Shown: positions 1-6,060 of the stretch, in pieces | How positions within the stretch are numbered: position 1 is the first letter of the stretch | Layout: the number at the start of each line of letters is the position of its first letter | From: Thermoplasmata archaeon | Lineage (GTDB): Archaea > Thermoplasmatota > Thermoplasmata > Thermoplasmatales > Thermoplasmataceae | NCBI GenBank assembly: GCA_021804185.1 | Contig: JAJZKL010000084.1 | Span: 1 to 6,110 of the forward strand | DNA length: 6,110 nucleotides | Direction of reading: 5' to 3' | Notes under the pieces: model-generated | The model's database searches: none | The model's input: only the letters and a program-made list of their open reading frames with translations | Told to the model about the DNA's origin: nothing | Position numbers and translations under genes: made by a program

Positions 1-18
1 ATAAAGAATAGAATCGAG

Positions 19-90
19 TGGACCGGTCGGGATTTGAACCCGAGGCCTCCTGCTTGCGAAGCAGGCGATCTACCGCTGATCTACCGGCCC
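19..90 (-). tRNA. tRNA-Ala (anticodon CGC)
   Basis: Reading the minus strand gives a complete 72-nt cloverleaf including the discriminator base. The acceptor stem is GGGCCGG pairing with CCGGTCC. The D arm is GATC/GATC, the anticodon stem CCTGC/GCAGG, and the T arm TCGGG/CCCGA with loop TTCAAAT. The seven-base anticodon loop TTCGCAA places CGC at positions 34-36, which reads the Ala codon GCG. Identity is confirmed independently by the G3:U70 wobble pair in the acceptor stem, the classic alanine determinant, and by discriminator A73. The 3' CCA is not encoded, since the bases after A73 are CTC, so it must be added by the CCA-adding enzyme. No intron is present. The gene diverges from the helicase gene, and a TATA-like element lies about 31 bases upstream of the mature 5' end. 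Confidence 0.97.
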
Positions 91-117
91 TTAGGTGCAG
101 CTATTTCTACCAAGTGC

Positions 118-125
118 TTAAATAA
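118..125. promoter_or_regulatory. TATA-like element shared by divergent tRNA-Ala and helicase genes
   Basis: TTAAATAA (read TTATTTAA on the other strand) is the clearest TATA-like sequence in the 54-base gap between the tRNA and the helicase. Its centre lies about 24 bases before the helicase ATG at 145, the spacing expected for a leaderless archaeal transcript. It also lies about 31 bases before the 5' end of the tRNA on the other strand. No Shine-Dalgarno sequence precedes the helicase ATG, which supports leaderless initiation. Use in both directions is inferred from position only. No convincing BRE distinguishes the two orientations. Confidence 0.5.
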
Positions 126-144
126 CTAGGTGATATTTTACCCC

Positions 145-1710
145 ATGTCTGATGAATCCAAGGCTGCATCAATCAAGCCTAGGGAATATCAGATAAACCT
201 CTTTAATGTTGCTAGAAAAAGAAACAGTCTCATAGTTCTTCCAACAGGACTTGGCAAAACTCTCATAGCTGCCATGGTTGCTGAGGACATTGTAAAGAGG
301 GGTGGCAAGGTCCTCTTCATGGCTCCCACAAAACCTCTGGTGTCACAGCACCTTGAAACATTCGGCAGTTATCTCAACATTAAACAGCCTGATATATTCT
401 CATTCACCGGTGAAATTGACTCAATGGATAGGAGATTTTACTGGACAAGAAGCAGAGTGATCGTGTCAACTCCACAGGTGGTCTGGAATGACATGAAGCG
501 TGGTGACCTGGATATATCCAGTTTTGGTCTCCTGATCTTTGATGAGGCTCACCGAGCCACCGGAAACTATTCGTATGCACTCATATCCAGGAAGTTCCTG
601 GAGACAAGGAGCCGTCTGATCCTGGCAATGACTGCAAGCCCGGGAGGCACAAGGGAAAAACTTGACGAGATCAGGGAGAACCTTGGCATAGAAGAAGTTC
701 TGATCAAGTCGGAAACCGATCCTGATGTGGCGCCTTATGTGGGTGGAATTACTGTTAAGACGATCACACTGGATTTGCCCCCGGAACTGAAGGATATAGG
801 GAAAATACTCAAATCAATAATGGATCCAATCCAGGAGAAACTTAGAAAATCCGGCATTATACGATACAACAGGGCTTCAAGGAAGGAGCTGGCTTCCAAA
901 GTACCCCAGCTTGTGGAGAGAGCCAAAGCTGGAAATCCTGGGCTTTTCAGCCTTATTCCCTATGTGACGGCACTGATAAGGTTAGACTATGTTATGGAAT
1001 ATATAGAATCTCAGGGGGCCTCAGTTGCATACCAGTATCTGAAGAACATTCTTGAAAGTGAGGATAATTCAATAAAGAGGACTGCCAGAATACTTGCGAA
1101 GAATCCTTCAACAATGGAACTTCTCCTGGCACTTGAAAAAGCTTCCATGGATCCAGATTCCAACCCGAAGCTTTCGAAGGCGCTTCAGCTCTGTGAGGAG
1201 AAAATTTCATTAAATCCAGAGTCCAGAATAATACTCTTCACTCATTTCCGGAAGACAGCTTCTATCGTTAACGATTATCTCGAAAAGCACTCTGCACTTG
1301 TAAGGCCTGTAAAGTTCGTCGGCCAGGCCTCAAAAGAGGGGGATGCCGGAATGAGCCAGAAGGAACAGGATGAGATTCTTTCTAAATTCCGCTCAAATGT
1401 TTACAATGTCCTGGTTGCAACATCTGTGGCTGAAGAGGGCCTTGATATCCCCTCCACCGATCTTGTGATATTCTTTGAGCCGGTCCCTTCTGAGATCAGA
1501 ACTATACAGAGAAGAGGTAGGACAGGGAGAATGAGGGCAGGAGACGTGTATATCCTAATGTATTCCGGCACAAGGGATGCAGGCTATTACTATTCAAGCA
1601 GAAAAAAGGAGGCAACCATGGGCAGGAACATAGAAAAGACTGTGGCAAAGATAGAAAAGGATCCGTCTAGGGCCAGGAAGGAATCGACCAAACTGGATGA
1701 TTTCTTCTGA
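145..1710 (+). CDS. hef: Hef-family (FANCM/Mph1-like) superfamily 2 DNA helicase, nuclease-less form
   Basis: This 521-residue protein is predicted to be an ATP-dependent helicase/translocase acting on stalled forks and branched DNA. Motifs visible in order are: PREYQ near residue 12 (Q-motif-like), Walker A PTGLGKT (33-39), APTKPLV (60-66), DEAH (133-136), TASPG (163-167), ILFTHFR (about 363-369), the motif V region ATSVAEEGLDIP (425-436) and QRRGRTGR (455-462). The roughly 160 residues between the two RecA-like domains match the helical insert of Hef/MDA5-type helicases. Full archaeal Hef continues into an XPF-type nuclease and HhH domain, but this protein stops right after the helicase. 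It ends in STKLDDFF, which resembles a PCNA-interacting box with Ser in place of Gln. I chose ATG 145 over an in-frame GTG at 130 because ATG 145 fits a leaderless start from the TATA element at 118-125. It converges on rfcS with 4 bases between. The family call is very secure. Confidence 0.95.
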   Translation: MSDESKAASIKPREYQINLFNVARKRNSLIVLPTGLGKTLIAAMVAEDIVKRGGKVLFMAPTKPLVSQHLETFGSYLNIKQPDIFSFTGEIDSMDRRFYWTRSRVIVSTPQVVWNDMKRGDLDISSFGLLIFDEAHRATGNYSYALISRKFLETRSRLILAMTASPGGTREKLDEIRENLGIEEVLIKSETDPDVAPYVGGITVKTITLDLPPELKDIGKILKSIMDPIQEKLRKSGIIRYNRASRKELASKVPQLVERAKAGNPGLFSLIPYVTALIRLDYVMEYIESQGASVAYQYLKNILESEDNSIKRTARILAKNPSTMELLLALEKASMDPDSNPKLSKALQLCEEKISLNPESRIILFTHFRKTASIVNDYLEKHSALVRPVKFVGQASKEGDAGMSQKEQDEILSKFRSNVYNVLVATSVAEEGLDIPSTDLVIFFEPVPSEIRTIQRRGRTGRMRAGDVYILMYSGTRDAGYYYSSRKKEATMGRNIEKTVAKIEKDPSRARKESTKLDDFF

Positions 1711-1711
1711 C

Positions 1712-1730
1712 AAATCAGTTGAACTGATTT
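1712..1730. repeat. Perfect 9-bp inverted repeat at the convergent gene ends
   Basis: AAATCAGTT and AACTGATTT flank a single G, making a perfect 9-bp inverted repeat. It starts 2 bases after the helicase stop codon and covers the last codons and stop of rfcS. Position and symmetry would suit a two-way 3'-end signal. However, a one-base centre cannot form a normal hairpin loop without opening a pair or more, and no long T-run follows on either strand. A terminator role is therefore only a possibility, and the rfcS coding sequence constrains most of the bases. Confidence 0.4.
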
Positions 1731-2671
1731 CCTATACTGGCAAGCTTTGCCAGGAGGGCATCAAGCTGGATCAGTTCTGTTGCCCCCTCGACAAGGCGGA
1801 ACTCTGCTTCACCAAGCGCCATTATGACCTGAAGTTTCTGCTTTGGCGGGACTTTTTCCTTTCTTATGGAGCTGTGCAGCCCCCTGATAATATCAATTCC
1901 GGATAATCCCCTGTCTATAACCATCTGGTCGAGATCTTCCCTAGCTTCATCAAAAGCACCGGAGAGGGCCTTTGAGAGCAGCATCCTGAAATCCTTTGGA
2001 TTTGCCATTCCAGCTATCTCGTAGATCCTGGCAGCATTGATCTCACCGGAGTTACTGATTGTTTGCAGCACATTGAGGGCTTTCCTCAGGTCACCTTCAG
2101 AAATTGAATATATAGCCTCCAAGGAATCCTCACTCAGCGTGAACTCCTCAGCCTTTGCTATCTGCTCAAGCCTGACTTTCATAGAATTGAAATCTATTGG
2201 CCTGAATCTCATTACAACCGTTCTGGATTGTATTGGGAGGATTATCTGGGAAGAATAGTTGCAGGAGAATATGAATCTGGTTGCTGAAGAATATATCTCC
2301 ATCGTTCTCCTCAGGGCAGCCTGAGCCTCCTGGGTAAGCTGATCAGCCTCATCAAGGAATATAATCTTGAAGCCAAGTGGATTTGAGGGTCTAATTCTGG
2401 CAAAATCCTTCACATTCTCCCTGATCACATCAATTCCCCTCTCGTTTGATGCGTTGAGTTCAAGGAAATTCTGCCTCCAGTCCTCACCAAAAAGTTCCAT
2501 CGCTGTGGCTATTGCTGTTGTTGTTTTTCCAGTTCCTGCAGGGCCGGCGAATATAAGGTGTGGAAGTTGCTTGTGATCCACGAAGGATTTGATCTTTCTG
2601 ATATTTGCATCCTGCCCGACTATCTCTGAAAGTTTTGATGGCCTGTACTTCTCTATCCAGATGTCAATCAT
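1715..2671 (-). CDS. rfcS: Replication factor C small subunit (clamp loader ATPase)
   Basis: This 318-residue AAA+ protein is the archaeal RFC small subunit, which with the large subunit loads the PCNA clamp onto primed DNA. It starts with the family signature WIEKYRP (5-11). Further motifs are Walker A GPAGTGKTT (43-51), Walker B IIFLDEAD (103-110), the sensor 1 region FSCNYSS (135-141), and sensor 2 GDLRKALN with R196 (193-200). The arginine-finger box, usually SRC, reads SRT at 149-151; the Arg is kept. Length matches the family (about 320). The ATG at 2671 is supported by a GGAG Shine-Dalgarno at 2679-2682 with 7-base spacing. It converges on the helicase gene and diverges from purN. The large subunit is not in this window. 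Confidence 0.97.
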   Translation of the reverse strand: MIDIWIEKYRPSKLSEIVGQDANIRKIKSFVDHKQLPHLIFAGPAGTGKTTTAIATAMELFGEDWRQNFLELNASNERGIDVIRENVKDFARIRPSNPLGFKIIFLDEADQLTQEAQAALRRTMEIYSSATRFIFSCNYSSQIILPIQSRTVVMRFRPIDFNSMKVRLEQIAKAEEFTLSEDSLEAIYSISEGDLRKALNVLQTISNSGEINAARIYEIAGMANPKDFRMLLSKALSGAFDEAREDLDQMVIDRGLSGIDIIRGLHSSIRKEKVPPKQKLQVIMALGEAEFRLVEGATELIQLDALLAKLASIGNQFN

Positions 2672-2716
2672 TTTATTTCTCCATACTTTAATGCGGGAAA
2701 TCAGGGCATATACGCT

Positions 2717-2725
2717 GAATATAGG
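2717..2725 (-). promoter_or_regulatory. Candidate TATA box for rfcS
   Basis: On the minus strand the sequence reads CCTATATTC. Start of transcription about 25 bases downstream would fall near 2695, giving a leader of roughly 24 bases that includes the GGAG ribosome site at 2679-2682. Other AT-rich stretches nearby (for example around 2706-2713 and 2775-2795) could serve instead, so this is a positional guess. Confidence 0.3.
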
Positions 2726-2828
2726 AACCCTTATCCTGCCTCTGCATCTTTCGAATCATTTATTCTGAAGTCCCTTTTAATTTTTGCTTAAAAACTCCTT
2801 AATGCGTTTGATAGAGAGCCCGGGGAAG

Positions 2829-2834
2829 TTTAAT
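2829..2834 (+). promoter_or_regulatory. Candidate TATA box for purN (leaderless start)
   Basis: TTTAAT is centred about 26 bases before the purN ATG at 2858, the spacing of a leaderless archaeal transcript. A GGAG at 2852-2855 lies only 2 bases from the ATG, too close for normal ribosome binding, which favours leaderless initiation. The following stretch (2835-2850, including TTATATG and TATAATA) is also AT-rich and blurs the exact element. Confidence 0.4.
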
Positions 2835-2857
2835 CATTATATGTATAATATGGAGAC

Positions 2858-3478
2858 ATGGGTAAGGTTCCGGGCATAGTAGTTATGGCATCCGGGGAGG
2901 GCACAAATTTTCAGGCAATCATAGATTCGATCTCAAATGGCACATTAAATGCCAGGATAATTGCCCTCATTTCCAACAGATCTGATTGCGGAGCAGTAAG
3001 GAGGGCGAACGAATCAGGAATTCCCGCTTATCATTTCAGCTGGAAATCGGAATCAGATTCCAATTTCATGAACCTTTCCTCAAATCTTCTCAACCTGAAA
3101 CCTGATCTGATAGTTCTTGCAGGGTTCATGAGGATACTCCCCCCTGAGATAATATCGGGGTTCAAGATGAAGATTGTAAATACACATCCTTCACTTCTAC
3201 CGTGCTTTGGAGGAATGAATTTTTACGGAGAGAAAGTACATAGGGCAGTCATAGAGAGTGGCGCGAAATTCAGTGGGTGCACAACCCATTTCGTCACAGG
3301 AGAGGTGGATGGAGGCCCAATAATTTCACAGGCTGTTGTCCCGGTCTTGGACAACGACTCCCCGAATTCGCTGGCCGAGCGCGTAAAGGAGGCAGAGCGC
3401 CAAAACCTGATTTCAAGCCTGAAACTGGTTCTTTCAGGGAATTTCATGGTGGCCGGCAAGAGAGTCGTGAGGCTTTAA
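2858..3478 (+). CDS. purN: Phosphoribosylglycinamide formyltransferase (folate-dependent)
   Basis: This 206-residue protein is GAR transformylase PurN, which moves a formyl group from 10-formyl-tetrahydrofolate to glycinamide ribonucleotide in purine synthesis in the cytoplasm. The N-terminal phosphate-binding loop is ASGEGTN (11-17). The folate-side segment GFMRILP (89-95) follows. The catalytic triad is visible as N108 and H110 in NTHPSLLP (108-115) and D151 in GEVDGGP (148-154). The signature SGCTTHFV (139-146) is intact. Length is typical for single-domain PurN. The ATG at 2858 gives the usual short N-terminus before the first beta strand and sits about 26 bases after a TATA-like element. 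The gene converges on the CPBP gene with a 4-base overlap. No other purine gene is visible alongside it. Confidence 0.96.
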   Translation: MGKVPGIVVMASGEGTNFQAIIDSISNGTLNARIIALISNRSDCGAVRRANESGIPAYHFSWKSESDSNFMNLSSNLLNLKPDLIVLAGFMRILPPEIISGFKMKIVNTHPSLLPCFGGMNFYGEKVHRAVIESGAKFSGCTTHFVTGEVDGGPIISQAVVPVLDNDSPNSLAERVKEAERQNLISSLKLVLSGNFMVAGKRVVRL

Positions 3479-4452
3479 ACGTTATCAGGAAGATCGCTGA
3501 GTTCCGAAGATGGGGGCAGATTCTTTGACCTCCAGCGATTATAAGCAACCAGAAGGAATACAAAGGCAACAATACCCATGAATATCTCATAAATCAGTGC
3601 GAGGCTTGTTGGGGCTTCCATTGCTGAATTTATAATATAGAGAGAGGTGAATCCATTGAAAAGCCAGTGTATGGGTATATCCATGTATACACCAAATTCA
3701 AGGAATCCAACTGCCAGAATGACCGCCACAGGAAGAACAGTTATAATTTTTCCCCAGCTCCATAGGCCATAGGCTTCATGTGCATATGCAAATAGAATAC
3801 TGGTAGCAGCGATCATTATATAATCCACCTTTCCGAATTTTTCACCATATTTTCTTCTTACATGTCCGGGGAGGAAAAACACCTTAACGTAGTCAAACCA
3901 CGATGTTGGGTGATACCTTCTGAGCAGGACTACTGCCATAATGCCAAGAGGTATGATCCTGAATCCTGTTTCCTCAGCAAATGGGGCATATATAAGGGAC
4001 AGATAAGTCTCAAAGGGGTGCTGGTCCAGTGATGTCTGAATAGAGGCTCCCCCGATTGGAATTCCCAGAGCTTCAATAATAAGGGTGAGGAACAGAGTAA
4101 TTGTGAGGCCCAATGCTGCCATAGCAGCGTAGAACTCAATAGGAGAGGAAAGGAACCCTTCACCTCTCCACTTTATGCTTACATATATCATCGCACCGAA
4201 AAAAAGCAGATAAAGCACAAAGACAACGGGGTAAAGATAAATGTCACTCAATACATGTATGGGGACCTCAAGAAGCAGGATGAAAAAATATGGATAGCTC
4301 GCCTGGGAAAAATGACTGATATATTGAGGTGAATATATGCTGAAAATTGAGATCAGGAGAAACAGAAAAGCAATCCCCCATCCTATGTAGAAGACTACTT
4401 TAAAGAATAAATCTCCCGGAAAAGCCTTTTCTGGGGTCTCCGTTTCAGGCAT
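3475..4452 (-). CDS. CPBP-family (CAAX protease/Rce1-like) intramembrane metalloprotease
   Basis: This 325-residue membrane protein has about eight hydrophobic segments (roughly 16-39, 54-66, 75-93, 105-130, 149-177, 211-229, 236-256, 259-276 and 284-304, some possibly paired). It carries the three CPBP signatures: EETGFR (E160, E161, R165; EExxxR), FAYAH (221-225; FxxxH) and HWLFN (H262, N266; HxxxN). These are the residues expected to form the active site inside the membrane. The C-terminal 20 residues are polar. Substrate is unknown: the family includes Rce1, which trims prenylated CAAX proteins, but also many uncharacterised members. The ATG at 4452 is the first possible start, as an in-frame TGA lies 7 bases upstream. 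GAGG at 4457-4460 gives a ribosome site at 4-base spacing. It lies 42 bases downstream of the DUF35 gene on the same strand and may be cotranscribed. Family call firm, function open. Confidence 0.88.
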   Translation of the reverse strand: MPETETPEKAFPGDLFFKVVFYIGWGIAFLFLLISIFSIYSPQYISHFSQASYPYFFILLLEVPIHVLSDIYLYPVVFVLYLLFFGAMIYVSIKWRGEGFLSSPIEFYAAMAALGLTITLFLTLIIEALGIPIGGASIQTSLDQHPFETYLSLIYAPFAEETGFRIIPLGIMAVVLLRRYHPTSWFDYVKVFFLPGHVRRKYGEKFGKVDYIMIAATSILFAYAHEAYGLWSWGKIITVLPVAVILAVGFLEFGVYMDIPIHWLFNGFTSLYIINSAMEAPTSLALIYEIFMGIVAFVFLLVAYNRWRSKNLPPSSELSDLPDNV

Positions 4453-4494
4453 GCAGCCTCATGCAAACAAATGGATAAAAAATTTTGGTGAAGT
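4453..4494 (-). promoter_or_regulatory. Short DUF35-CPBP spacer with T-run (terminator or promoter)
   Basis: The minus strand reads AAAATTTTTTATCC across 4473-4486, with six T at 4477-4482. A T-run just after the DUF35 stop could end the upstream transcript, as archaeal termination often needs only T-rich RNA. The same bases are centred about 26 upstream of the CPBP ATG, so they could also be its TATA box. A GAGG ribosome site before the CPBP start argues that at least some message reads through with a leader. The sequence alone does not decide. Confidence 0.35.
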
Positions 4495-4896
4495 TCAGTC
4501 CAGAACGAATTTGTATCCGTACTCTATTATTCCGGATTTTCCCTCCTGGCTGATCTTCCTGAATGCTGAGTGAACCCTTCCACCGATCTCCACCTCACCA
4601 GGGTCGCAGTCCACGATCTGGCCGGTTATTGATGGCCCTTCGTCAAGTTTGATGATGGCGAGAACATACGGCCTCTGCCTGGTAAAGGCAGGAGGAGCAT
4701 CATGCACAACTGTGAATGATACAATCTCGCCCTTTCCACTCAGTGTGAAAGGCTTCATCTTCCCTATTGAATCTCTGTGGCATATGGGGCACACATCTCT
4801 GGGCGGGAAGTAGACTCTCTGGCAGTTCCCGCACCTGTGGGCCACCATCCTGTACCTGTGTTCTGATTCTCTCCAGAACCTTGATAGCTCTCCCAT
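4495..4896 (-). CDS. DUF35 zinc-ribbon/OB-fold protein, thiolase partner
   Basis: This 133-residue protein has the standard DUF35 layout: an N-terminal helix containing FWRE (7-10), a rubredoxin-like zinc ribbon with C22xxC25 and C36xxC39, then an OB-fold domain from about residue 48. All four zinc-binding Cys are present. In archaea DUF35 proteins are known to hold HMG-CoA synthase and thiolase together in one complex, with a shared CoA-binding site that channels acetoacetyl-CoA. In bacteria they also partner Cys-less thiolase-like aldolases. The ATG directly follows the thiolase stop codon (TAGATG, no spacer). Its ribosome site, GGTGA, lies inside the last thiolase codons, 4 bases before the ATG. 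This implies translational coupling and roughly matched amounts of the two proteins. Confidence in the family is high; the exact partner is inferred from position. Confidence 0.93.
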   Translation of the reverse strand: MGELSRFWRESEHRYRMVAHRCGNCQRVYFPPRDVCPICHRDSIGKMKPFTLSGKGEIVSFTVVHDAPPAFTRQRPYVLAIIKLDEGPSITGQIVDCDPGEVEIGGRVHSAFRKISQEGKSGIIEYGYKFVLD

Positions 4897-6060
4897 CTAC
4901 TCACCCCCCAGAATGTGGACAACAGAATTGGATCCTGTACCACCCATATTATGGGTCATAGCAATCTTAGCCCCCTTTACCTGCCTGTCTCCCGCTTTTC
5001 CCTTTAGCTGGGTGTAGGCTTCCACCACCTGGCCAACCCCTGTTGCTCCCAGAGGGTTGCCTTTCGCCTTTAACCCTCCAGACGGGTTTACTGGTATGGA
5101 GCCCTTAAGTGAGATCTCTTCGTATACCAGATTCTTAGCCTTTCCCCTTTCAGCGAATCCCAGTTCCTCAAGTTCAAGAAGGCCATAAATGCTGTAGGAG
5201 TCATGGAGTTCAACCAGTGAGATGTCACTGTTCTTTATTCTGGCCTTTTCAAGTGCCTTTCTTCCCGCCATCCTGGCTGAATCAAGGCTGTAGAGGCTCT
5301 TTCTGCTGTGTACTGCCAGGTAATCCTGCGCATCGGCAGATGCCAGAATTTTTACACCCTCAATTTTGTTCTTTTTGACATAGGAATCGGATGCCAGTAT
5401 TACCGCTGCTGCACCGTCCCCCATCGCACTGCAGTCCATGAGGTTTAGAGGTTCGGCAATGTCAGTTGCCTTCATAGCCTGTTCCAGGGTTATCTTGTTT
5501 CTGTAATGTGCATTGGGGTTCATGCTTGCGTTTGCATGGTCATTTACAGAGACCAAAGAAAGGGCCTCCTTTTCCACATTAAAATCATTCATGTATTTTC
5601 GGGCAGTGATAGCTGCAAGTGCAGCAGGTGTGGCTCCGAAAAACGCTTCCCATTCACGGTCCAGGACAGAGCTTGTGAGGTCCAGAAGTTCCGAACCGAA
5701 AATATCAGTCATCTTCTCCACTCCCCCAACCATGGCAACATCGAATTCTCCGGATTTGATTCCAAGATAGGCCTGCCTCACAGCTGCCCCTCCTGAGGCC
5801 GTGGATGCCTCTATCCTTATTGCAGGGATGTGGTGTTCGGCAATTCCAGCGAAGTCAGCAAGAAGGTCACCAATATTCTCTTGTCCGCTGATAATTCCTG
5901 CCAGGCTGTTGCTGCCATACAGCACCTGAACATCCTTCGAAAATATGCCTGCATTCTCAACTGCCCTGAGTCCTGCTTCAACTGCCAGCTCTCTTAGGGA
6001 CTTCTCCCAGAGTTCACCGAACTTTGTCTCTCCTGCACCTATTATGTAAACATCACTCAA
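4897..6060 (-). CDS. Thiolase-family protein (SCP2/archaeal type) with altered active site
   Basis: This thiolase-fold protein is by context the acetyl-CoA acetyltransferase of the HMG-CoA synthase/thiolase/DUF35 module, expected to make acetoacetyl-CoA for mevalonate synthesis. Family marks are IIGAGETKFGE near the N-terminus, GGVEKMTD, LMDCSAMGDGAAAVIL, ELHDSYS, NPSGGLKAKG, PLGATG and HNMGGTG. Numbering from the TTG start, the nucleophile position in EASTASGG is Thr87 instead of Cys. The usual GHP motif reads GNP with Asn335 instead of His. The His of the HD motif (H286) is kept. Codons read ACG and AAC, so neither is a frame artefact. I chose TTG at 6058-6060 (387 residues) because GGTGA lies 5 bases upstream and MSDVYIIGAG matches the usual short N-terminus. 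GTG at 6067-6069 (390 residues) is the alternative. The protein may be inactive as a thiolase, a scaffold, or a different CoA-ester enzyme such as a retro-aldolase. Confidence 0.9.
   Translation of the reverse strand: MSDVYIIGAGETKFGELWEKSLRELAVEAGLRAVENAGIFSKDVQVLYGSNSLAGIISGQENIGDLLADFAGIAEHHIPAIRIEASTASGGAAVRQAYLGIKSGEFDVAMVGGVEKMTDIFGSELLDLTSSVLDREWEAFFGATPAALAAITARKYMNDFNVEKEALSLVSVNDHANASMNPNAHYRNKITLEQAMKATDIAEPLNLMDCSAMGDGAAAVILASDSYVKKNKIEGVKILASADAQDYLAVHSRKSLYSLDSARMAGRKALEKARIKNSDISLVELHDSYSIYGLLELEELGFAERGKAKNLVYEEISLKGSIPVNPSGGLKAKGNPLGATGVGQVVEAYTQLKGKAGDRQVKGAKIAMTHNMGGTGSNSVVHILGGE

Larger units (their letters stand above)
2672..2857. other. Divergent intergenic region between rfcS and purN
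   Basis: This 186-base gap separates two divergently transcribed genes and so must hold both promoters. It is AT-rich, with no open reading frame or tRNA that I can support. The octamer TTAATGCG occurs twice (2688-2695 and 2800-2807, approximate), which I regard as too short to interpret. Individual promoter candidates are listed separately. Confidence 0.6.

Noticed and set aside
1..18. Possible attachment site or element boundary at the tRNA 3' end
   Set aside because: Only 18 bases lie beyond the tRNA and no duplicated tRNA 3' segment or integrase appears in the window.
130..147. In-frame GTG at 130 as an earlier start for the helicase
   Set aside because: It would add five residues with no ribosome site, and it lies too close to the TATA-like element (118-125). 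ATG at 145 fits a leaderless start.
992..1210. Minus-strand frame inside the helicase insert domain
   Set aside because: Antisense to conserved helicase sequence with no recognisable domain; a shadow frame.
2687..2807. TTAATGCG occurring twice in the rfcS-purN intergenic region
   Set aside because: Eight bases in an AT-rich stretch, with different flanks, is too weak to call an operator or repeat.
3277..3528. 83-codon plus-strand frame across the purN/CPBP junction
   Set aside because: It overlaps two well-supported genes, has a low-complexity Arg/Gly-rich translation without recognisable motifs, and is best explained as a shadow frame.
4795..4832. CxxC pairs in the DUF35 gene as a possible DNA-binding zinc finger
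   Set aside because: The C22xxC25/C36xxC39 ribbon followed by an OB-fold is the standard DUF35 arrangement and does not suggest a regulator.
5506..5796. Plus-strand frames of 96 and 85 codons opposite the thiolase
   Set aside because: They are antisense to a conserved coding region, show no family motif, and have no promoter or ribosome site that I can support.
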